Source of the DNA: Calothrix sp. MO_192.B10
Lineage (GTDB): Bacteria > Cyanobacteriota > Cyanobacteriia > Cyanobacteriales > Nostocaceae
DNA length: 59,613 bases
Direction: 5' to 3'
Assembly (NCBI GenBank): GCA_030065055.1
Contig: JASJDS010000025.1
Location: 1-59,613 of the forward strand
The notes under the pieces were generated by a model. The model was not told where the DNA came from and made no database searches. It was given only the letters and a program-made list of their open reading frames with translations. This document shows positions 54,459 to 59,613 of this stretch, piece by piece; the first letter of the stretch is position 1; each line of letters starts with the position of its first letter. The position numbers and the translations under genes were made by a program.

Positions 54459-55329
54459 CTAAAAACGGATAACCCATATGGGATGGGGTTTTTGACCCCT
54501 ATAGTCAGAAGTTTTAACAACAGGACGCTCAAACCTCCTGACTTTAAACTTCTTACTTCGATAAATTATTGATTATGGATTTACTAATGACTAAGAACTA
54601 TTTAGTGCTGCTGAGATTACGCACATTAATTAGTACTAAACTTAGATCGCGAATTTTAATTAATCAACTCAATAGCTCGGCTTGAGCGACTATTAAACCT
54701 TTGAGAATAGTTTCACTTCGTTAAGGATGAGTTTGAATTTTCAGACCATCGAACCAATCCTACCAGTCTTGTAGCAAGTGACCTTTGGCAGTTATTTCAT
54801 CTATCTTCGGGCAGGAATCCCCCGCTATAGCGCGTTAGCGTTTAGCGGTGGGAGGATGTCAAAAGGAACGAGAATTTGATTGAGGCAAAGGCAAAAACAT
54901 AATTACAGAATTTAGCGCAAAGCCCACGAGTAGCAAAGTAAATCTCTTAAAGATTTACTTTGCTACGCCATGCACGGCGTGGGATGTAGCGCAGCGCGGA
55001 TTTATCCGCCGTGATATAATATATACAAATCTTCCAACACACTTGGGGTATGAGGTTTCAGCCAGAAGTTGGTTGAGTAAAATGCCAAACGTACCGAGAA
55101 GTTGTAGTCTGTTCAGTTTAACTGGGAAAACAGCAACCGCCAGGGGTAAAATCCGGGGTTCAAATAGTCTGGCAGTACCTAAAGAAAGAAAACCAGTTCT
55201 GGTTGTTTGGAGCAATCCAACTAGGCAGGGCATTGTCTGGTGGGAGAGTAGATATAAGACGGGCAAAGTCCGCTATCTACGCCAGTATCCCAGAATCCCA
55301 CGGATTCTATCCGTGGGAGTATGTCAATC
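54459..55329. other. Intergenic region with an IS200/IS605-derived element
   Basis: No intact gene is seen. The stretch 54921-55327 looks like a non-autonomous derivative of an IS200/IS605 element; the rest is AT-rich without recognisable features apart from a weak palindrome at about 54830-54860. Confidence 0.55.
54921..55327 (+). mobile_element. Non-autonomous IS200/IS605-like element
   Basis: The left part has a perfect 15-bp hairpin TAGCAAAGTAAATCT (54931-54945) with its complement at 54951-54965. The right end has a perfect 10-bp hairpin TCCCACGGAT (55296-55305) and complement (55309-55318), followed by GTATGTCAA. Ends of this form, with subterminal hairpins and a TCAA-type tail, are typical of IS200/IS605 family transposons. 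The middle (55040-55290) is not coding in a usual TnpA/TnpB sense, but resembles the 3' noncoding guide-RNA region of tnpB in being GC-richer and structured. Confidence 0.5.
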
Positions 55330-55977
55330 CTACTCAGCCTTCTTCGCCACACTAAACACCCCTTTTAATTTAAATACCCCTTTGCGTATGCTTTCGTTCG
55401 GTTGCCAATGGTAGTCAATTGTAAAACCAGCATCGATCAAACTGTTTTCCAATTCTTTCGTGGTAAAAACTTTCACTAACGGCATCAAACCCAAAAATAT
55501 TCCAATCGACGCGATCACCTTAAACCACTTCATCGTATCTCCCAAACACACCGTACTGGTGACGAAAACCCCGCCTGGTTTGAGCATCTTGTAAACTTTA
55601 GCGATTACTTCTTTCTTGTTTTCAAGTAAGTGCAAAATATTCAGTCCTAACACTACATCAAAGGTTTCATCGGCTACAGTTAATTCTTCGATAGTCAATT
55701 GTTCAAAGGTGACGTTGTTGATGTTTTGTGCCTCAGCTTTACCTTGGGCAATTTTAATCATTTCTGATGAGGCATCTATTGCCCGAATATGTTTGACATA
55801 GGGTGCATGAATAATAGCAGTCGATCCCGTGCCACAGCCAAACTCCAATACCTCCATATCTGGCTTAAAGTATTCCCGTGTAACTTGCAGTTTTTTCTGG
55901 TAAGCTGCTTCATCAGTAATGGGTAGTTTGGAATATTTTTCTGCAATTTTGTCCCAAAATTTAACTGAATGGTTCAT
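55330..55977 (-). CDS. Class I SAM-dependent methyltransferase
   Basis: A 215-residue methyltransferase. Motif I is VLEFGCGTGST (about 40-50), acidic loop RAIDASSEMI, motif IV FDVVLGLNILHLLEN and post-motif KPGGVFV. The ATG at 55977 (second of two adjacent ATGs) is preferred because GGAGG lies 5 nt before it, the first being only 2 nt away. The C-terminus has a hydrophobic stretch (FKVIASIGIFLGLMPLVKVF) that may bind a membrane or a lipid substrate. It stops right at the end of the IS200/IS605-like element. Substrate unknown. Confidence 0.9.
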   Translation of the reverse strand: MNHSVKFWDKIAEKYSKLPITDEAAYQKKLQVTREYFKPDMEVLEFGCGTGSTAIIHAPYVKHIRAIDASSEMIKIAQGKAEAQNINNVTFEQLTIEELTVADETFDVVLGLNILHLLENKKEVIAKVYKMLKPGGVFVTSTVCLGDTMKWFKVIASIGIFLGLMPLVKVFTTKELENSLIDAGFTIDYHWQPNESIRKGVFKLKGVFSVAKKAE

Positions 55978-56090
55978 CATAACCTCCGATTATTTGACTG
56001 ATTGATTTCTCTGAATATATACATTTAAGGCACAATCGTATTGCTTGGTTTAACATATTTTTCCCATTGTCAATTCTAGTTTTTCGGTAA

Positions 56091-56531
56091 TTACTGTATT
56101 GATTCAAGGTTTTTTAATTGTGTTCCAGAGGTTGGTTTACGCCACTTCCAGGCACACCAGACAATGAATGACAGAGACACAATTTCTATCGTTGCAAAGA
56201 ACATATCATCCAGATCCGCTGGGCCATTTTGTATAACAATCAAAATCGTTATTGCACTTGCGATGATGTTTGCCCAGCGATTTAATCTATACTTCAATAC
56301 CCGAGACAGGAGAACCATAGAAATCGGAATTTCCGCCATGATTCCGCCTATCAGCATAAGTCCTTCAGTTATTTGAACGCCGTTTACGGTTCCTGTCATG
56401 ATTTCCTCTAGAAACCCAGGTCTACCAAACTCATGAAGATCTCGAAAAATCATATTAAACAGTACAAATATCCATAATGTGGAAAGCAAAGCTTTGATAT
56501 CCATTCCCATGGTTTTGTTGTTGGCAATCAT
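56091..56531 (-). CDS. DUF6326 membrane protein
   Basis: A 146-residue integral membrane protein with four predicted spans (about 13-30, 53-75, 84-100 and 112-130). It matches my recollection of the DUF6326 family: LLSTLWIFVLFNMIFRDLHE, TEGLMLIGGIMAEIPISMVL. AGGAG lies 8 nt before the ATG at 56531. It is on the same strand as the methyltransferase gene, 110 bp upstream of it, and may share its transcript. Function unknown. Confidence 0.82.
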   Translation of the reverse strand: MIANNKTMGMDIKALLSTLWIFVLFNMIFRDLHEFGRPGFLEEIMTGTVNGVQITEGLMLIGGIMAEIPISMVLLSRVLKYRLNRWANIIASAITILIVIQNGPADLDDMFFATIEIVSLSFIVWCAWKWRKPTSGTQLKNLESIQ

Positions 56532-56599
56532 TTATTTACTCCTGTTTTTGAACGATATTGCTGAGTTTAACGACATTGACAATTAATATCTGTCTCTTG

Positions 56600-56725
56600 C
56601 TGATAAAAGTGCTAGTACCGCTACGCGGAAGTCAAAAGTGAGCCAGCGCGGTCTTGGGGGTTCCCCCCATGAGCGACTGGCGAACCCCGAAGGGGTCAAA
56701 AGTCAAAAGTCAAAAGTACTGTGTT
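56600..56725. repeat. Compound small dispersed repeat
   Basis: A GC-rich compound palindrome (GGGGGTTCCCCCCATGAGCG, GCGAACCCCGAAGGGG) interrupts a run of GTCAAAA heptamers on both sides. This is a small repeat inserted into a heptamer block. Confidence 0.7.
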
Positions 56726-56775
56726 TTCTAGCTTTGACCTTTTATAAATGGTTGCGGCCTTTCCGCCGCGACGTA

Positions 56776-57630
56776 CTAGTTTATTGACAGCAAGTCGAGA
56801 TCCACCGCACGCTTGCAGATGGGAAACTGAATTTCCATCACGAAGTCCGTATCACCTGGTTGTTTGGGTAATTCCAGAAATACCAGTCGTGCCGGACCTG
56901 CAAAAGCATAGTGATTTGCCTCTACCCATTCACCGATGGCGTTATATCCCAGAAACTTGGCACAGTAACTGGTAGGAGGAATAAAAGTTGCCATTGTTTC
57001 TGCTGGAAGCTTACGCGGAGCCAGAGTTATACCATCTTGGATGGTTAGGGGAGCATGGTTAGTTTTATGAAGCAATCTTCCGAATTCAACATCAGTGCGA
57101 TCGCTGCTTATTCCATCCTCGTGAACAACAATCGTCATAGCTCCATAGGTACTATCATTTTCCCCAGGGAGAGCGTTCATCACAGGCCAGAACAAATCAT
57201 CTGCTGACTCTGCTTGTGATAATACCTTGCGTATCCCCATCAGCCTTTGTTGGGGGACTTGCTTCACCACCACATCACGTACATGGATAGCCCGATCTTT
57301 AATTTGCTTTAAGCGCGATTCAATTGTGCGAATGCGTTTGAGTTCATCCAGTACCTGTTGCTCTAACTCGGCTTTTTTGATCAACAACATACCCTGAATT
57401 TCTTCCAGGGAGATATCGTCTTTAACAAATCGCCGAATTTGATCCAACGATAACCCCAACTCTTTGAGAGCGAGAATGCGGTTGAGCGCGGGTAATTGGC
57501 TCGCGCTGTAGTAACGATGCCCACTTTCAGAGTCAACTTTGATTGGTTGAAACAGACCAATTTCATCGTAGTAGCGCAGTAAACGCTTAGAAACCTGGGC
57601 AATCCGAGAATATTCCCCAATGCTGTACAT
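56776..57630 (-). CDS. MerR-family regulator with GyrI-like domain
   Basis: A 284-residue BmrR-like regulator. The N-terminal winged HTH (about 1-70) begins MYSIGEYSRIAQVSKRLLRY with YDEIGLFQP and RYYSASQLPALNRI. A long coiled coil (about 75-120, ELEQQVLDELKRIRTIESRL) makes the dimer. The C-terminal GyrI-like/SOUL-type effector domain (about 125-284) probably binds a small lipophilic compound. It lies upstream of the DUF6326 and methyltransferase genes on the same strand and may control them; no operator was identified. Confidence 0.9.
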   Translation of the reverse strand: MYSIGEYSRIAQVSKRLLRYYDEIGLFQPIKVDSESGHRYYSASQLPALNRILALKELGLSLDQIRRFVKDDISLEEIQGMLLIKKAELEQQVLDELKRIRTIESRLKQIKDRAIHVRDVVVKQVPQQRLMGIRKVLSQAESADDLFWPVMNALPGENDSTYGAMTIVVHEDGISSDRTDVEFGRLLHKTNHAPLTIQDGITLAPRKLPAETMATFIPPTSYCAKFLGYNAIGEWVEANHYAFAGPARLVFLELPKQPGDTDFVMEIQFPICKRAVDLDLLSIN

Positions 57631-57749
57631 GATGTCTTCGTTTGGTTTTTTCTAGATATTCATCAACATAAGGGGTGACGTAGCGTGAAGATCAAGGGGA
57701 TTGAAAAATTTCTTTAACCAAGTTTGGGGGTTTATTCTTATCCCACCCA

Positions 57750-57814
57750 AAGATTACTGATTAAAAAACCGCAGAGGCGCAGAGAACACAGAGGTTTAGG
57801 AGATAGGTAATCTT
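57750..57814. mobile_element. Short inverted-repeat element (AAGATTAC ends), copy 2
   Basis: AAGATTACTGATTAAAAAAC to GATAGGTAATCTT, matching the copy at 41095-41178 but about 19 bp shorter in the interior. Confidence 0.6.
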
Positions 57815-57906
57815 ACATCGAGAAGGGAGTAATTCCCCTGCCTCTGGTGGCAATATGTTTTGTATCGGGATAAAATCCCCGTTACAAAACTTAATTACGA
57901 ATTACT

Positions 57907-59145
57907 TTAATTGCCAACCTTTAATACTTTTACCGAATTACCAGCAGTAATCAATTTCTCACCTACAGGTATTACTGCTAAAGCATTGGTTTGAGCTAAA
58001 TTGATTAAGTTACCAGAACTGTGACCACCACCAGCCAACTGAAATTTGTACACCCCATCAACTAAATTTAACTTTCCCCAAAGATAGGTTTCCCGTTTCC
58101 CAACACCACGCAATTCTTGAGTTGCCATCCCATTGATAAATTGTGGCTGCCAACCGTCAACTAAACCGGAAAATTTAGCGATCGCTGGCTGGACAAACCG
58201 CCAAAATGTAACTAGGGCAGAAACGGGATTTCCCGGTAAGCCAAAGTATAAAACAGGACGTTGGCTATGGTCAAAGGTGGCAAAGGTGAGGGGTTTTCCT
58301 GGTTTCATTGCCACGGCTCGGATGTGAATTGTACCTTTGAGTGATGTAATAATTTGTTCTACGTAATCGTATTCTCCTACCGAGACACCACCAGAGGAAA
58401 GTACTATATCTGCATTGGTAATTGAGTGGGCGATCGCTTGTTGTAGAGCTTCTTTATCATCAGCTATAATCCCCATCATCAATGGTTCTGCCCCCATTTG
58501 CCGTACTAAAGCTGCCAATGCATATTGATTGGAATCCACAATTTGCCCTGGTTTGAGGGGTTGAGTTGGCATGACCAGTTCATTGCCAGTGGATAAAATT
58601 GCAACTTTTGGTTTGCGGTAAACACTGACTTGCGGACATTGAGCAGCAGCTAAAACGGCAATTTCCGGGGCATTTAAACGTATACCTGCTGGTAGTAGTT
58701 GGTTCCCGGCTTGGTAGTAAGAGGCTTGGTGTCTGACAAATTCTTGGGGTTTGGGTACACAGAGGATTGCAACCTGGTTATTTTCCCGGCGGGTTTCTTC
58801 CTGCATTACCACCGTATCCGCACCCTTTGGCATAACTGCACCGGTAAAAATCCGCGCTGCTTGTCCAGATTGAATGGTTAATTGGGGTTGGTATCCGGCG
58901 GGAATTTCCTCAACAATTTCTAAAATAGTTGGTTGTTCGCTGCTGGCTTGTTGTACATCTGCATAACGTACTGCATAGCCATCCATCGCTGAATTATCCC
59001 AATGGGGGAAGTCTAATTGACTGGTGATTGGTATAGCAAGAATGCGATTTACTGACGACAAATCCACTATCTCCGTATCTTGTGGATGTTGGAGGGGTTG
59101 AACTAGATTGAAAATAGTGGTTTGTGCATCCCTGACAGATAACAT
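57907..59145 (-). CDS. moeA: Molybdopterin molybdenumtransferase MoeA
   Basis: MoeA inserts molybdenum into adenylated molybdopterin to complete the molybdenum cofactor, needed here for nitrate reductase among others. The 412-residue protein has PHWDNSAMDGYAVRYADV (domain-III/I region, about 46-63), the MoCF-binding core with SSGGVSVGEYDYV (about 250-262) and GLPGNPVSALVTFWRF (about 306-321). Length and order of domains are standard. It is alone; moaA/moaC-type genes are not adjacent. Confidence 0.95.
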   Translation of the reverse strand: MLSVRDAQTTIFNLVQPLQHPQDTEIVDLSSVNRILAIPITSQLDFPHWDNSAMDGYAVRYADVQQASSEQPTILEIVEEIPAGYQPQLTIQSGQAARIFTGAVMPKGADTVVMQEETRRENNQVAILCVPKPQEFVRHQASYYQAGNQLLPAGIRLNAPEIAVLAAAQCPQVSVYRKPKVAILSTGNELVMPTQPLKPGQIVDSNQYALAALVRQMGAEPLMMGIIADDKEALQQAIAHSITNADIVLSSGGVSVGEYDYVEQIITSLKGTIHIRAVAMKPGKPLTFATFDHSQRPVLYFGLPGNPVSALVTFWRFVQPAIAKFSGLVDGWQPQFINGMATQELRGVGKRETYLWGKLNLVDGVYKFQLAGGGHSSGNLINLAQTNALAVIPVGEKLITAGNSVKVLKVGN

Positions 59146-59613
59146 AAAGCTAGACTCCCCATTAACATTTTAATAGTTATACCATTTTGAAAAAAGAATC
59201 GGACAGATGGGTGGATGGGTAGGGGCACGGCACCAGAGTGATAGTTTTATACACTAAAAGATTGTGGATGCCGTGCCCTTAAAATGTATGTGTCGCAAAC
59301 ATTATTTGAATTGGTATTAGGTCTTATTCAAGATAAAATCTAATGAAAAGACATACATTATAATAGGGAACAGGGAACTCTTAAGAGGTATTTTCATCCT
59401 TGGTTGTGTACAAACGTTCATGTAGACGCGCTTCGCCCTTCTTGGAGCAGAGTGGGGCTAATTTGAAAAAAGAATTATGACCGAACAAGGCAAAAGTAAA
59501 AAGTAAAAAGGCAAAAGTAAAGAAAAAGAAAAATGGTCACCAAGCCCCTAAATTTATTTATGGAACGAAGTAAAAACATTTGTTTCGATACAGGTAGTGC
59601 AAGAAACAATACG
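59146..59613. other. Repeat-bearing right edge
   Basis: No gene is seen up to the window end. It contains the MITE at 59179-59317, a small dispersed repeat (GTAGACGCGCTTCGCCCTTC, about 59421-59440) and AAAAGTA units (59485-59525). Confidence 0.6.
59179..59317. mobile_element. 139-bp MITE with ATACCATTTTGA / GAATTGGTAT ends
   Basis: Shares both termini with the 267-bp element at 17033-17299 (left ATACCATTTTGAAAAAAGAA; right TCGCAAACATTATTTGAATT then GGTAT). The interior has the GTAGGGGCACGGC ... GCCGTGCCC hairpin family. Confidence 0.65.

Noticed and set aside
55043-55414. 123-codon plus-strand frame across the IS200/IS605-like right end
   Set aside because: It runs through the terminal hairpin and into the antisense strand of the methyltransferase gene; no TnpB zinc-finger or RuvC motif is present.

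Overview
The window reads as chromosomal DNA of a filamentous, probably Nostocales-type, cyanobacterium. It carries photosystem I core genes psaA-psaB, many GCGATCGC (HIP1) octamers, moderate AT-rich composition, and dense heptamer tandem repeats, MITE-like elements and small nested palindromes of the kind known from Nostoc/Anabaena/Calothrix genomes. No rRNA, tRNA, CRISPR array or intact transposase was recognised.

Layout. 0.2-2.1 kb: a NarL-type response regulator and the GTPase Era. 2.1-4.8 kb: an accessory patch with a small antitoxin-like gene beside a frameshifted RelE/ParE-like remnant, then a two-gene DUF262 + HEPN-nuclease module (candidate defence system). 4.9-16.4 kb: mostly housekeeping genes (N-acetylmuramoyl-L-alanine amidase, pyrG, ROK-family kinase with a 59-residue membrane peptide in front, cysK-type cysteine synthase, thioredoxin-like 2Fe-2S ferredoxin, DUF5331 protein, YgfZ-like folate-binding protein, and a protein resembling 3-methyladenine glycosylases). 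16.7-22.3 kb: small secreted proteins and a 1038-residue membrane-associated HEAT-repeat/NACHT NTPase whose HEAT array is built from near-identical 105-bp units, followed by repeat-rich non-coding DNA. 22.3-30.3 kb: metallophosphoesterase, secreted phytase/esterase-like beta-propeller protein, GAF-SpoIIE phosphatase and a conserved small protein. 30.7-35.4 kb: psaA-psaB with a Rho-independent terminator. 36-42.7 kb: a lipoprotein truncated by a nonsense codon, DUF1838 protein, an intact DUF433/DUF5615 toxin-antitoxin pair, an AbrB-like antitoxin without a clear toxin, a DUF938 methyltransferase-like protein and a PlsC-type acyltransferase. 43-45.8 kb: SDR oxidoreductase, divergent AraC regulator and dienelactone hydrolase. 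46.4-49.2 kb: an iron-sulfur subunit, a cyclic-nucleotide-binding protein and a flavin/2Fe-2S reductase that look like the electron-transfer half of a sulfhydrogenase-type NiFe hydrogenase, with no catalytic subunits in the window. 49.7-59.1 kb: CHAT-domain protease whose start codon seems lost at a repeat junction, RTX-type calcium-binding protein, flavin-dependent halogenase-like protein, IS200/IS605-derived non-autonomous element, SAM methyltransferase, DUF6326 membrane protein, MerR regulator and moeA.

Themes. Repeats do more than fill gaps here: they appear to supply or remove gene ends (ferredoxin C-terminus, acyltransferase start, halogenase C-terminus, CHAT start), separate psaA from psaB, and build proteins (HEAT array, heptapeptide linker in the HEPN protein). 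The strongest candidates for under-described biology are the DUF262-HEPN pair, the membrane HEAT-NACHT protein and the orphan hydrogenase-like electron-transfer module.
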